Positions 1 through 10,175 are shown, counted from the stretch's first letter. The stretch is 64,000 nucleotides of DNA from Nitrospiraceae bacterium (GCA_020632595.1 JACKFF010000001.1:930001-994000), one strand, 5' to 3'. Notes: generated from the sequence alone by a model not told the origin. Program-made: numbers and translations.

Positions 1-151
1 TTCTCGGTCTCAGGGTATACCCACCTTGGGGTCCTATTCAGGCTATCAACCAACAGTTAGTTTCGGTTTCGTTATGATACGTATTTGTTTAATATCTCCT
101 TGAACTCAGGGATCAAAGAAAAAAAACCCATACCCACGCCTCGGAATCCCG

Positions 152-3100
152 GTGACTGAATCTTCCTCCGTCTCCCCACCACCTGCAGTGCAATCCGCAG
201 CTCTCCGCGGACTGCTCGTTGCGCAATTTTTTGGAGCCTTTAATGATAATGCCTGGAAACTCATTGTCGCCCTCTTGGCTATTAAGCAAGTCGCCGCCTC
301 AGTAGGTGCCTCTGGGCCGGATTTTGAAGCAGCCTCCCAGACGACTACCACGCAAGCCTTTGTCATCTTTACCCTTCCCCTGATGATAGTTTCGGCCTTT
401 GCAGGAGTCTTTTCCGATCGGTTCAGTAAGCGAACCGTCATCGTCGTCATGAAAGCCGTAGAAGTCTTGTTGATGGGAGCCGGTACCGCTGCCCTTTTTT
501 GGAATCCGCTGGGTGGAGTCCTCCCCCTCCTGGTACTAGCCGCAATGGGTGCTCAAAGTGCCATTTTTAGTCCCTCCAAATATGGGATTCTTCCTGAACT
601 CCTGCCTCACCATCGCCTGTCATGGGGAAATGGTCAACTCGAGATGTGGACCTTCATCGCCATCATTGCAGGAACCGCACTGGCGGGTCCCTTGCTGGAC
701 CTTTCCGGCCAAACCCCCTGGCTAACCGGATTAGTGCTTATGGTGTGCTCCGGAATAGGTTTATGGGCTTCATTGTTTATTCCCACAGTCCCAAGGGCTC
801 GACTTGAGGGTGGAGTTCGAGAAACCTGGAATGCCGCTATTGAAGCCATTCGATTAGATCGAGTCTTGAAATTGGGCATCATGGGGGCCATGGCATTTTG
901 GACGTTGGCCAGTTTGGTTGGGCAAGATGTATTGATCTACGCAAAAGCCGTCCTTCAATTATCTGATTCTCTTTCAGGGCTACCCCTGGCAGCCTTCGGA
1001 ATCGGAGTTGGCATTGGCTCCCTGTTGGTCGGAAAACTTTCAGCGGCCAAAGTGGAATTAGGCTACCTTCCCTTGGGAGGCACCGGGATAACCGCCAGTC
1101 TTTTCGCCTTAGGGTTTGGGGAGCCACAGTTAGGAGGAACCCTCCTGGCCATGGGGTGCCTAGGCCTCGCCAGCGGATTTGTGGTGGTTCCGCTCAACGC
1201 CCTCATTCAATGGCGATCCCCAGCTGATCGACGAGGCGCCGTGATTGCCTTTGCCAATACCCTGGTCTTTGGAGGAGTCATATTGGGATCTCTAGGATCA
1301 GGATTCCTGTCAAAGATCGGGCTTAGCGCCAGCAATATCTTTCTCGTATCTGGAATCGGGAGCGCGACTCTAACCATTTGGGCGCTTCGGGTTCTCCCCG
1401 AAATGTTTATTCGGTTGATGTTAGTCTTATTTACCCACACCATCTATCGACTCACCATCACAGGACGGGATCGCATTCCACAAGAAGGCGGGGCTCTTCT
1501 GGTGCCCAATCATGTCTCCTTCATTGACGGCCTTCTCCTACTTGCCACCACCGATCGCCCTATTCGATTTCTCGTCGACCAACATTATTATGACCATCGC
1601 GTGCTCCATCCATTTGCCAAAATCATGGGAGTCATTCCAATTTCCTCGAATGGATCTCCCAGAGAAATTTTACATGCGTTACGGCAAGCAGGACAGAGTC
1701 TCGATCGAGGCGAACTGGTCTGCATTTTTCCAGAAGGCCAAATTACCCGTACCGGCAACCTCTTACCCTTCCGATCGGGATTCACCCGTATCCTCAAAGG
1801 CCGGGATGTTCCCATTATTCCCATCAACCTTGACCGGGTCTGGGGGAGTATCTTCAGCTTCATCGGCGGACGTTTTTTAGCAAAGTGGCCTACTCGCTTC
1901 CCTTATCCCATTACGCTCTCTATCGGCGAACCCCTCCCCTCAACCACATCTGCCGAAGAGGTACGGCATGCCATTCAGGAATTAGGAGAAGTCGCGTGGC
2001 GCTTACGAAAACCCACCCGACCCCCTCTCCATCATAGTTTTGTATGGTCCATGCGCAAACACCCGCTTCGTGTCGTATTTGGTGATGCCACCAGACCTCG
2101 TGTGTCCTGCTTCCAGGCGCTAACAGGCGCCATTGCCTTGGGAAGAGCACTCAGAGCCCGCTGGAAAGGGCAACAGACGGTGGGAATCCTGCTGCCTCCA
2201 AGTGTAGGAGGAGCGCTTGCCAATGTGGCCGCAACTCTTTCTGGAAGAACCACCGTCAATTTGAATTACACGGTCGGCGTGGAAGGGTTGGAATCTGCGG
2301 CCAATCAAGCTGGGCTCATGACGGTTCTCACCAGTCGGGTCTTTTTAGAAAAAGCCAAATTGGAACTGCCTATTAACCTCACTCCCATCTGGATCGAGGA
2401 GATTCGAAACACGATTAAATTGCAGGTTCGGCTCACCGCGGCGCTGTTAGCGCTCTTCGCTCCAATTCGGATCTTGGAGCGTTTCTGTGGAGCCACCATA
2501 CATCCTTCCATTGATGATATCGCCACAATCATTTTTAGTAGCGGGAGCACTGGAGAACCCAAAGGCGTCCTGCTGAGTCATTTCAACCTTGATTCAAACG
2601 TGGAAGGTATTGCCCAGGTCCTGCACCTGGACCACAACGACCGAGTTTTAGGTATATTGCCGTTTTTTCATTCTTTTGGATATCTGGCCACACTGTGGTT
2701 TCCGGTTATCCATGGAGCGAGCGTGATCTATCATCCTTCTCCATTGGATGCCGGGCCCATTGGAGACCTGATCCACCAGCATCGAATTACCATCCTGCTA
2801 ACAACCCCGACCTTTCTACAGTTGTACCTTCGCCGCTGCACCCCGAATCAATTCGGTTCCCTGCGGATCGTCCTGACAGGCGCGGAAAAATTACCAGATC
2901 GGCTTCTGGTCGCATTCGAAGAACGATTTGGGGTTCGACCCATTGAGGGATACGGGGTCACAGAATGTGCGCCGGTGATTGCTCTTAACTGTCCGGATTT
3001 TCGGGCGGCGGGATTTTTCCAAACCGCCTCACGGCGAGGAACGGTCGGTCAGCCCCTTCCCGGCGTGTCCGTCAGAATTGTCGATCCTGATACCGAGAAA

Positions 3101-3610
3101 CCATTGCCCGTCGGCACCCCTGGCATGCTGTTAGTCAAGGGACCCAACGTAATGGATGGATATTTAGGCCGTGAAGATTTAACCGCCAAGGTAATACGCC
3201 AGGGATGGTACATTACCGGAGATATTGCCGCACTCGATGAGGATGGATTTATCACGATTACCGATCGTCTATCTCGCTTTTCCAAAATCGGTGGCGAGAT
3301 GGTTCCTCACGGACGAGTTGAAAAGGCCTTATTGGAAGCCGCAAACGCCGAAACCATGGTTCTGGCCGTCACCGCTGTGCCCGATGAACGAAAAGGAGAA
3401 CAACTGGTGGTCCTTCACACCCTCGAAGAATCTGCCATCCCGGAGATCTTGGAAAAGGTCTCGGCTAGTGGATTACCCAATCTGTTCATTCCCAAACGGG
3501 ACAATTTTATTAAAGTAGATCACCTCCCTGTATTGGGAACGGGAAAGTTGGACTTGCGCACCTTGAAACAAGTGGCACTGGGAAAATTGTCAAAAGCACA
3601 ACTGCCTTAG
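152..3610 (+). CDS. aas: Lysophospholipid transporter / 2-acyl-GPE acyltransferase / acyl-ACP synthetase fusion (LplT-Aas type)
   Basis: This protein of 1152 residues starts at a GTG. Residues about 20-425 form an MFS-type membrane domain with the LplT-like signature FFGAFNDNAWK near residue 26. A PlsC acyltransferase follows, with the NHxxxxD box near 452 (NHVSFIDG) and FPEGQ near 526. The rest is an AMP-binding acyl-ACP/acyl-CoA synthetase with the P-loop-like SSGSTGEPKG near 794 and GYGVTE near 932. In Escherichia coli, LplT flips lysophospholipids inward and Aas re-acylates them. Here one inner-membrane polypeptide carries all three activities, a fusion known in several bacterial groups. 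It stands alone, with no partner gene downstream for 1.5 kb. Domain assignment is firm; substrate preference is inferred. Confidence 0.9.
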   Translation: MTESSSVSPPPAVQSAALRGLLVAQFFGAFNDNAWKLIVALLAIKQVAASVGASGPDFEAASQTTTTQAFVIFTLPLMIVSAFAGVFSDRFSKRTVIVVMKAVEVLLMGAGTAALFWNPLGGVLPLLVLAAMGAQSAIFSPSKYGILPELLPHHRLSWGNGQLEMWTFIAIIAGTALAGPLLDLSGQTPWLTGLVLMVCSGIGLWASLFIPTVPRARLEGGVRETWNAAIEAIRLDRVLKLGIMGAMAFWTLASLVGQDVLIYAKAVLQLSDSLSGLPLAAFGIGVGIGSLLVGKLSAAKVELGYLPLGGTGITASLFALGFGEPQLGGTLLAMGCLGLASGFVVVPLNALIQWRSPADRRGAVIAFANTLVFGGVILGSLGSGFLSKIGLSASNIFLVSGIGSATLTIWALRVLPEMFIRLMLVLFTHTIYRLTITGRDRIPQEGGALLVPNHVSFIDGLLLLATTDRPIRFLVDQHYYDHRVLHPFAKIMGVIPISSNGSPREILHALRQAGQSLDRGELVCIFPEGQITRTGNLLPFRSGFTRILKGRDVPIIPINLDRVWGSIFSFIGGRFLAKWPTRFPYPITLSIGEPLPSTTSAEEVRHAIQELGEVAWRLRKPTRPPLHHSFVWSMRKHPLRVVFGDATRPRVSCFQALTGAIALGRALRARWKGQQTVGILLPPSVGGALANVAATLSGRTTVNLNYTVGVEGLESAANQAGLMTVLTSRVFLEKAKLELPINLTPIWIEEIRNTIKLQVRLTAALLALFAPIRILERFCGATIHPSIDDIATIIFSSGSTGEPKGVLLSHFNLDSNVEGIAQVLHLDHNDRVLGILPFFHSFGYLATLWFPVIHGASVIYHPSPLDAGPIGDLIHQHRITILLTTPTFLQLYLRRCTPNQFGSLRIVLTGAEKLPDRLLVAFEERFGVRPIEGYGVTECAPVIALNCPDFRAAGFFQTASRRGTVGQPLPGVSVRIVDPDTEKPLPVGTPGMLLVKGPNVMDGYLGREDLTAKVIRQGWYITGDIAALDEDGFITITDRLSRFSKIGGEMVPHGRVEKALLEAANAETMVLAVTAVPDERKGEQLVVLHTLEESAIPEILEKVSASGLPNLFIPKRDNFIKVDHLPVLGTGKLDLRTLKQVALGKLSKAQLP

Positions 3611-5182
3611 TACCCGTCAGCGAGCAGGTCCCGCTCCCAATTGACTTCATCTTCGACTAACTCATGGGCACACAGAGGCTAAAAATTGACTGACCAAGAA
3701 GTACCTATGCAGCAACCGCAAAGAACAATGAAATAGAGTATATTGCGACACAATCTTCCAACCACACGGAACAAAGGCGTTTTTCATATTCTAATGAACT
3801 ATGACTAAATCTAAATGTGGGATTTTTGGATAATGGGATTAGTGCTTCTTCTATTTTGACCGGCGGCCAAGCCCCAGGAATGTTTCGCCTGTTTACTAGA
3901 ACTACTTTCTTTTCTAATTGGTATCCCTTTTCTTTATGCCAGCTCACCTTCATTCCTTTCCACTCCAATTCCTTATCAAGTGGTCACCATTCATACCGTC
4001 ACTCTCATCCTAGTTGAACATTGGGCGTAAGCCGATTTCCCATTGAACTACTAAACTCAAGACCTGTTCTTCTTGGGCCAAAACCACTATGCCCCTCTCG
4101 ATCGCTTTGGGCAAGAATAAATTCCGGCCAGATCCAAACGTGAAATACTACTCGGGCAATCGCCTCTTGCCTCAGGGCATTGGAGGTTTGCCTTGTCACT
4201 TCCGAATGTCTGGCCTTTCGGCCCGGGGTATGAAATATTCAAATGGATCACAGCCCGTACCACAGAAGAACCTGTCCCAAAATTTCTGTGGGACACACGG
4301 TGAAGAGTGGGATACACAATGTGATATCTCATTGGCCTTCACCCAACCCCTAAGGAGCCTCCACACGTCAATCCATTTACAATCGGCAACTGGCCCACAT
4401 CCAATGACGGATCCACCCCCAACATCCACACAAAAATCCTTAATAAATTGCCATACGCATTGGGTCGCTTTGCCGGAAAGAAATAATGGCTGCTAATCTC
4501 TTCACACATGTTGAAGAATCCAATATTCCGCTTTTTCACTAGAAACAGCAGCTATCTCCAAGCAACCTGGCTGCCACAAATAAAATTTCTTCAGGATCTC
4601 CTAAAGAAATGGCGAGGATTCAGAGATGCTGGGAACACCGCTCGCCTAGGTATAAAAGTGGGGTACACCAACAACGGTCGACTTAACCGAGAGGCCACCG
4701 AATTCCTCATTTCCAATGGTTTAGTCCTCAAGCGGGGGCAGGACTTCCCAACGAATTTCTGGCGCGTGTCTCCATACAATCCCAAACCCATTGATGCAAT
4801 CCAAGCACTAGACCGCTGCACGGAAGTCGGAGCCATATTGGTGGAAAAGGAAACTTTATCCTTACTAAGAACACAGATTTTGCCTTACGGGCGAGGAAAG
4901 AAAAAGAACACCGAATCCCCATATTGTCCACTGATCTCCGAGATTATTCGCCTGAGCGAATGAATTCTTTTGCGATGGGCTGGGGGACAGAAGCCACCAT
5001 GCATGTATGAGCTCCTATCCTTTAATTAGAGACATTTTAAATGAAGAAGTGCTTTGTGGAAGGAAATTTAAGTACCAGAACAGGATTGGGAATGGCGCAA
5101 AAAATATTGATGAGGAACAAAAAGGATAGCCCGCATAACCCTTACTCGCTTCAACAAGAACAATTGACCTTCGAATGCTCTT
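3611..5182. other. 1.5-kb stretch with no convincing gene
   Basis: No open frame here has a good ribosome-binding site, a recognisable domain or neighbour-like codon use, except possibly the weak candidate at 4508-4963. A short inverted repeat, TGTCCCA/TGGGACA, lies at 4273-4279 and 4289-4295 with a 9-base loop and no T-run. The stretch may be decayed coding DNA. Confidence 0.5.
4508..4963 (+). CDS. Doubtful hypothetical protein
   Basis: An open frame of 151 codons starts at an ATG but has no Shine-Dalgarno sequence in front of it. The product is basic at the N-terminus, has no signal peptide or membrane segment, and matches no family I recognise. The middle part (GIKVGYTNNGRLNREATEF, about residues 47-65) looks protein-like, so it could be a remnant of a decayed gene. 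It sits alone in a gene-poor stretch. Confidence 0.2.
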   Translation: MLKNPIFRFFTRNSSYLQATWLPQIKFLQDLLKKWRGFRDAGNTARLGIKVGYTNNGRLNREATEFLISNGLVLKRGQDFPTNFWRVSPYNPKPIDAIQALDRCTEVGAILVEKETLSLLRTQILPYGRGKKKNTESPYCPLISEIIRLSE

Positions 5183-6949
5183 CTAGGGGTTTTGCCTAAT
5201 CTGAGGAACAATCCGAAATCTCACATCATCAGCCACGTTATATGCCGAGGCCTCGTCTCCCACAAATAAACCACAACGATAGAGTCCGGGTTTCCAGCCT
5301 CCTTCCGGTGAAATTTGAAAACGAAAGTATCCGGATTGATCATTCATGCTCATGATGACCCGATCCTGGACTAACGCAACCTGATTGGACGAAATCTCGG
5401 ACTTTTCAAGAAAACATTTGGCAGTTAAGGGAATTTCATCGTAGGAAGGTGTGACTAAGCCAAACACTACATATATTTCTGGTTGAGTAACGGGAAAAGT
5501 GTCTCCCGGATCAATGGGAATAAATTCATGGGATCCCATAAGCAGATCATCACGCATCACCATTTCTGCGGGAATGGCAAATCGGAACCAACTGAAATCC
5601 GCGTCACGCCCCATTAGAGATGCTCGGGAATGAACCGGCTCCAAACCCTCTAGGCTTCTAGTTGGCGCTTCCTCAGTTTGAACGGGTGGCGTATCGGGGA
5701 TGCTGGAATCAGGGCTGACTGGACTGGGAACCGCTGTGGACTGTTGCGTACGGGGAAGATGCGTCCGAATTTTCTCCAACCATTGTGACACCTTTTGCAT
5801 ATCCAGAACTGGTACCCCGGCAGGGATTGGAGCATCATCGGTACTTTCCTGGCTCTCCTCTGAAGTAACTCTTGGTGCAGAGCCTAACTCCTGAAGTAAT
5901 TCAAAATGCAGCAACGCTTCAGGCCATCGTTCCAATTCCACCAGGCACTGACCAATACGAAAAATAGAGTCCAAATACACCTCATTGGACACACCCTGAT
6001 CAATCCCCTTTTGGAGAAAATCGATGGCTTCCTGATAGCGTTTCAATTCCATTAAACTCTGACCGAGTTCATAAGCCGCTCGATGATCGGAAGGTTTGAG
6101 GATAAGAACTTCTCGAAATACTGGCTCGGCTTCCTCGTACCTGCCAGCCGTAAAGAGTTCCCAAGCCTTATTACGGATCAACGCCCATTGCTTAAGATCA
6201 GCCCCAGTACCCTCGGGGGTAAAGATGGGTTGAAAACGGCGCCCCCTCTCTTTGGTGGCCCCATACACCACCATCAACAAATTGCGAGCAGCGGCTTCGA
6301 CCGGAGAGCCTTTTGGGACATTTTGCAATACCCCTTCCACTTCTTTTCTGGCCCCTTCATAATCCAAAATATCAAAAAGCGCGCGGCCCAAAGATAATCG
6401 CCAACCCGTTATATCCGGAGCCAGGAGGACCGCTTGGCGATATGATTCAAGTGACTCCTCTAAATGATCAAGTTTCCTGAGTTCTTGTGCTAAACGCAGA
6501 TGAACCAGAGGATTATGAGGTGATCGTTTGGCGATATTCCTTAGCTCGGTAATGGCCAAATCTCCCTCTCCTATCCGAATCAATACACTCCATTTTGCCC
6601 AACGAACTCCCAACGAATCGGGTTCACGTTCCAGTATGGCATCATAGACCTCTAAGGCTTCTTGGTTCCGACGGATTGTCGTCAGAATGGTTCCTCGAAG
6701 CTTTTGTAAAATTGTATTTTGGGAAAAATGGGGAATTTCTTGGTCCAGAATATCTAAGGCTTGATTGGCGGATCCTTTCATCCACGCCGCCCTTGCTTGA
6801 TTGATCACCTCATCCTCCGTCTTCTTTTTCTCCGCATAGGCCAACCCAGTCCCGGCAAACAGAATCATAAGAAGCACCAACCCGTGAACGGCTCCTGATT
6901 TCTGTGGAAGTCGAGCCCATGACCTAAGAGTATTGTTTGACAATTTCAT
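5183..6949 (-). CDS. TPR-repeat protein, secreted or membrane-anchored
   Basis: This product of 588 residues begins with a basic stretch and one hydrophobic segment (about residues 21-39) that acts as a signal peptide or anchor. It should therefore face the periplasm. Residues about 45-385 are tandem tetratricopeptide repeats, for example a helix pair around EALEVYDAILEREPDS and another around EESLESYRQAVLLAPD. A low-complexity Pro/Ser/Thr linker follows at about 410-440. The C-terminal 140 residues form a separate beta-rich domain with no obvious name. TPRs normally scaffold protein complexes. No neighbour hints at the partner. The start ATG lacks a clear Shine-Dalgarno sequence. Confidence 0.75.
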   Translation of the reverse strand: MKLSNNTLRSWARLPQKSGAVHGLVLLMILFAGTGLAYAEKKKTEDEVINQARAAWMKGSANQALDILDQEIPHFSQNTILQKLRGTILTTIRRNQEALEVYDAILEREPDSLGVRWAKWSVLIRIGEGDLAITELRNIAKRSPHNPLVHLRLAQELRKLDHLEESLESYRQAVLLAPDITGWRLSLGRALFDILDYEGARKEVEGVLQNVPKGSPVEAAARNLLMVVYGATKERGRRFQPIFTPEGTGADLKQWALIRNKAWELFTAGRYEEAEPVFREVLILKPSDHRAAYELGQSLMELKRYQEAIDFLQKGIDQGVSNEVYLDSIFRIGQCLVELERWPEALLHFELLQELGSAPRVTSEESQESTDDAPIPAGVPVLDMQKVSQWLEKIRTHLPRTQQSTAVPSPVSPDSSIPDTPPVQTEEAPTRSLEGLEPVHSRASLMGRDADFSWFRFAIPAEMVMRDDLLMGSHEFIPIDPGDTFPVTQPEIYVVFGLVTPSYDEIPLTAKCFLEKSEISSNQVALVQDRVIMSMNDQSGYFRFQISPEGGWKPGLYRCGLFVGDEASAYNVADDVRFRIVPQIRQNP

Positions 6950-7227
6950 AAATGGGCTGAGTAGCGTGATGACAGTGTAAACTCATTATATCACACCACA
7001 AAATTCGATAAAAAAACAAATCAAATACCAGGAAGGAATGGGAACATTCTCCGGCAAAATCCACTCCACCATGGAGATAGAGTCTTTCCGACTAAGTCCA
7101 ACGCCAAGGAGATCCCGTAACCAGAAAATTATTGTAGGTGAGGCATAACGCGCTGTCGAGGGTTAATGGACGGGAATGGCTGAGGACAACCCGATACCCG
7201 GGTTGTCCTTTGAAGAGTGGGCTGATA

Positions 7228-7476
7228 TTACCATAAAGAAGATTTTGCTCTTGATCGATTTTGCGATTCCGTTGACGGGCACTTAGCCCTAACGTTCGTT
7301 TGTGTAAGATCATAATCCTGGAAAGCCTCATTACGTTTGTTCGCCATGGCGGAGGAAATCCCTAGATATACCCTTCTGGCAGATTCGGATAATTGCGGGT
7401 CGAACGGTGCCCCTTTAAATGCTGCTTCGGCCGCCTTGCGTTCATCATAAGTCAATGGTCGATTCTGTTTTTGCAT
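7228..7476 (-). CDS. Small conserved-looking hypothetical protein (82 aa)
   Basis: A very good ribosome-binding site (GGAGGAG, 2-3 bases before the ATG) supports translation of this 82-residue protein. The first 50 residues are helical and charged (PLTYDERKAAEAAFKG motif at residues 7-22, then FDPQLSESARRVY). The last 25 are Asn/Gln/Arg/Ser-rich and look unlike the rest. A different minus frame stays open past this stop to 7092, so the tail could follow a frameshift. I do not recognise a function. Confidence 0.55.
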   Translation of the reverse strand: MQKQNRPLTYDERKAAEAAFKGAPFDPQLSESARRVYLGISSAMANKRNEAFQDYDLTQTNVRAKCPSTESQNRSRAKSSLW

Positions 7477-7513
7477 AACTCCTCCGTATTCATGGTTGTT
7501 TAGATTACTATCA

Positions 7514-7660
7514 TCAATGCACTAAAGGGCGCGGCTCTTTTTCGGCCTGAATCCGTTTCCCACAATTCAAGCAAGCAAAATACAAAAGACTGAGTCCAAC
7601 CTCCAAATCCACGGCTCGTTCTAGTACCATTGAACCCTGACATTTTTCACAGGTTTTCAT
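7514..7660 (-). CDS. Tiny zinc-ribbon protein (48 aa)
   Basis: The protein carries two CxxC pairs, CEKC at residues 4-7 and CLNC at 30-33, separated by 22 residues. This is a typical zinc-ribbon knuckle arrangement. I chose the internal ATG because GAGGAAC sits 4-5 bases upstream of it. The longer open frame to 7735 has no such site. It lies just 5' of the 82-residue gene on the same strand, so the two may be co-transcribed. Zinc binding is likely; the role is unknown. Confidence 0.6.
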   Translation of the reverse strand: MKTCEKCQGSMVLERAVDLEVGLSLLYFACLNCGKRIQAEKEPRPLVH

Positions 7661-8176
7661 AATGTTCCTCAAATAATATGTGTTTCTGTTCTCAGCTTCG
7701 TTTAAGCAAACCATGTGCCCCTTTTCCGAATTCACCAGACAACCACCATTTTCATAAAATCTAAACGAACAGGGTTAATTGAGGTGTTGGAACACCCCCA
7801 TAGTCTGGATCGAAAAAAGCCCGGCGTTAAATCCCTTGACAGATGTCTCTATTCAACATTGGGCAGTAGGGCGAGATCATATGCTTTGAGAGCAGGTTGG
7901 TTAGAATTGCATAGCGACAAATCTGTTAAGGAACCTGACGCGAGCCAACACACGCAACCTACATAAAGGATCGAAAACTTTTCTCTAGTTAGAGAGACTG
8001 AATATCAGAGATTGGAAATGAGGATTGCAAATGATTTAGATTCGGACAGGAAAAGAAATGGCAGACCTGGAGGCTCTATTCTTCCAGATCAGATTACGAA
8101 CACTCGCTGGAAAAGAAGAAAAAAGCGGGATCTCTTGGACCTATAACTTTAAAAGCTTGTCCGATAGGTTGTTGGC
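7661..8176. other. Intergenic stretch, nothing recognised
   Basis: This is about 0.5 kb between the small zinc-ribbon gene and tRNA-Thr. No frame here has a ribosome-binding site or a recognisable product, and I see no clear hairpin terminator. Confidence 0.5.
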
Positions 8177-8251
8177 TGGAGCCGGCGAGTGGGATTGAAC
8201 CACCGACCTGCTGATTACGAATCAGCTGCTCTACCACTGAGCTACGCCGGC
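8177..8251 (-). tRNA. tRNA-Thr (anticodon CGT)
   Basis: Read on the minus strand, a full cloverleaf is present. The seven-base acceptor stem is GCCGGCG/CGCCGGC. The D arm has GCTC/GAGC. The anticodon stem is GCTGA/TCAGC with loop TTCGTAA, giving CGT at positions 34-36. The T arm carries TTCAATC. The 3' CCA is encoded (8177-8179) after a U discriminator. It decodes the Thr codon ACG. Confidence 0.95.
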
Positions 8252-8501
8252 TCACATTGGAAGGAAACAAATCGCGAAAGACAGAGCGCACTGGAGCACA
8301 AGCTGGAAGGTTTTCTTTGTGGTCGTTTATACCTTTCGTCGCTTGGTAACGTCAACAACAAAAGATTCTGACTCGTTTCCAAAAATTGAGGATTTTGGCC
8401 AAGCATTCAGGTTCCGCCCATTTATCCTCTTCTCAATCTCTCCATTGACAAGGCCGTAGGTATATTTTAGTTTCTCGGGTTGACGTTGTCTCAAGATCCA
8501 T

Positions 8502-8987
8502 ATGAGGGCGGAAGTGGATGATCGAGTAAAACTCATATTTAGGGGAATCGGGCTCATAATCGGTTTGGCAAGTACACCTCTATTGGCACAGACTGACTTT
8601 GTGGTTAGGACTGTTGTGTTATCCAAAGAAGTGAACAAGAGAAACCCACAGGGAATATTCCTGCCTCCAGCCTATTGCGAAAAGGATAAAAACGGGCAAG
8701 CGGCCATGCCAGTGGTTCAAACCTCAAAAACCTCCCAAGTAATATTTTGGACCAAAATCGAAGCAACCACAACAGGAAAGATTCGTCACAGCTGGCATCA
8801 CAAAACCGACGGAACATGGACAAAAATTTCAGAAGTGGATATTGCGATTCAACCGTCTCCAGGTTATCGAATGTGGAGCATGAAATCACTACATCCGGAT
8901 TTACATACCGGCGAATGGATGATTGTGGTTGCCCCTTCGAAAGAGCCGAATCGAATTCTCTGTATCGCACGATTTACGGTGAAATAA
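8502..8987 (+). CDS. DUF2914-type secreted protein
   Basis: This protein of 161 residues has a cleavable-looking signal peptide (hydrophobic core about 12-28, ending STPLLAQ). The mature part is a compact beta-sandwich pattern with spaced tryptophans (VIFWTKIEA, RHSWHH, GTWTKI, YRMWS, GEWMIVV). This spacing is typical of the DUF2914 family, which is often attached to membrane or peptidoglycan-binding proteins. No function is established. An alternative GTG start at 8514 lies behind GAGGGCGG. UbiA follows about 140 bp downstream on the same strand. Confidence 0.65.
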   Translation: MRAEVDDRVKLIFRGIGLIIGLASTPLLAQTDFVVRTVVLSKEVNKRNPQGIFLPPAYCEKDKNGQAAMPVVQTSKTSQVIFWTKIEATTTGKIRHSWHHKTDGTWTKISEVDIAIQPSPGYRMWSMKSLHPDLHTGEWMIVVAPSKEPNRILCIARFTVK

Positions 8988-9128
8988 CCCTGGAGGACTT
9001 CCTGAGTCGGATTCACATTGGCATGAACCAGAACTCTAATGTTATTTGCTCTGACCAGGCGGATTAGGCAACTCCCATGTCACGCCAGATGGTTCACTTA
9101 TTTTTTTAGTCATCCCTACATACGGTCT

Positions 9129-9980
9129 ATGCCTTCTTCCGTTGCATTTGCCAATCTGATCCGGTTGTTCAATCAAACAGGGACTCTCCTTTTACTTTTC
9201 CCCACGCTTTGGTCCCTGTTTCTGGCTTCGGAAGGTTGGCCAAACCTTACACTTCTTTTGATTTTTATTTTTGGATCTTTCCTCATGCGAAGCGCAGGAG
9301 TGATTATGAATGACCTGGCAGACCGTTCATTCGATCGGGAAGTCCAACGGACACGGCATCGACCCCTTGCTTCCGGTCAATTAACGCCTTTCCAAGCAGT
9401 AGCATTCCTGGCCGTCTTACTTGGGCTAGCAGCAATCTTATTATTGTTCTTGAATCCCCTAACGCTTTTTTTGAGTCCTGTGGCATTACTGCTTGCCGGG
9501 GGATACCCTTTTTGCAAGCGTTTCATCCATGTTCCCCAATTTGTTTTGGGGTTAGCATTTGGATGGGGCGGCGTCTTGGCGTGGGCCGCTGTGCGGAACG
9601 AATTGGACCTGTCAGCCTGGGTTCTCTTTGCAGCAACAGTATGTTGGGCGATGGTCTACGATACGATTTACGCCATACAGGATAAGGATGATGACCTAAG
9701 GATTGGAGTTAAATCCACCGCCATTCTCTTTGGATCCTTCACCTGGCTTGGTGTGGGAATTGCCGCTTTTTTTATGCTGGGGTGCTTGGCCTTGGTCGCC
9801 AAAATCAACCATCTGGGAGTTGAATATTCTTTCACCCTAGTGGGAGTAGCTGTCATATTGGGCTATCAAGTCCTTGTTCTTCGCTCAAAGATTTCAGCCG
9901 AAAAAGCCTTGTCTTTATTCAAACAACATATCTGGATCGGGGTTCTTATTTTAGGAGGAATTTTGATGGGACTTCGATAG
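9129..9980 (+). CDS. ubiA: UbiA-family polyprenyltransferase (4-hydroxybenzoate prenyltransferase type)
   Basis: This integral membrane protein of 283 residues has about eight or nine hydrophobic segments. Both Mg-prenyl-diphosphate motifs are present: NDLADRSFDREVQRTRHRPL near residue 60 and YDTIYAIQDKDDDLRIGVKS near 177. The second motif matches UbiA proper (YDTxYAxxDxDDDxxxGIKS) better than the menaquinone futalosine-pathway enzyme MqnP or MenA. The expected reaction is attachment of the polyprenyl tail to an aromatic quinone precursor in the inner membrane. I chose the ATG directly before the predicted N-terminal helix. The open frame extends 30 codons further upstream, without a better start. 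The role of the quinone in this organism is inferred only. Confidence 0.82.
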   Translation: MPSSVAFANLIRLFNQTGTLLLLFPTLWSLFLASEGWPNLTLLLIFIFGSFLMRSAGVIMNDLADRSFDREVQRTRHRPLASGQLTPFQAVAFLAVLLGLAAILLLFLNPLTLFLSPVALLLAGGYPFCKRFIHVPQFVLGLAFGWGGVLAWAAVRNELDLSAWVLFAATVCWAMVYDTIYAIQDKDDDLRIGVKSTAILFGSFTWLGVGIAAFFMLGCLALVAKINHLGVEYSFTLVGVAVILGYQVLVLRSKISAEKALSLFKQHIWIGVLILGGILMGLR

Positions 9981-10175
9981 GCACTTGGAAATGAATACAA
10001 ATTCACGGTTTACTTTTATATTTTTGCCAAATCCTTCTTTCGAACTTAGGCACTCATTTTCGTTTTTCTAATTTGTCCCCTGACATGGTCATCCAAAACA
10101 TTTCCTGATGCTTTAGATCTTACGACCTAACGGAGCTTAGGTTCTTAGCCTTGAATAAAATCAAAGAATGGCACA

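Noticed and set aside
4089..4496. 135-codon open frame on the plus strand
   Set aside because: It has no ribosome-binding site or domain, and its residue pattern looks like translated non-coding DNA.
7092..7331. 79-codon minus-strand frame overlapping the small 82-residue gene
   Set aside because: It has no start signal and overlaps a gene with a strong ribosome-binding site. It may be a frameshifted tail but is not a separate gene.
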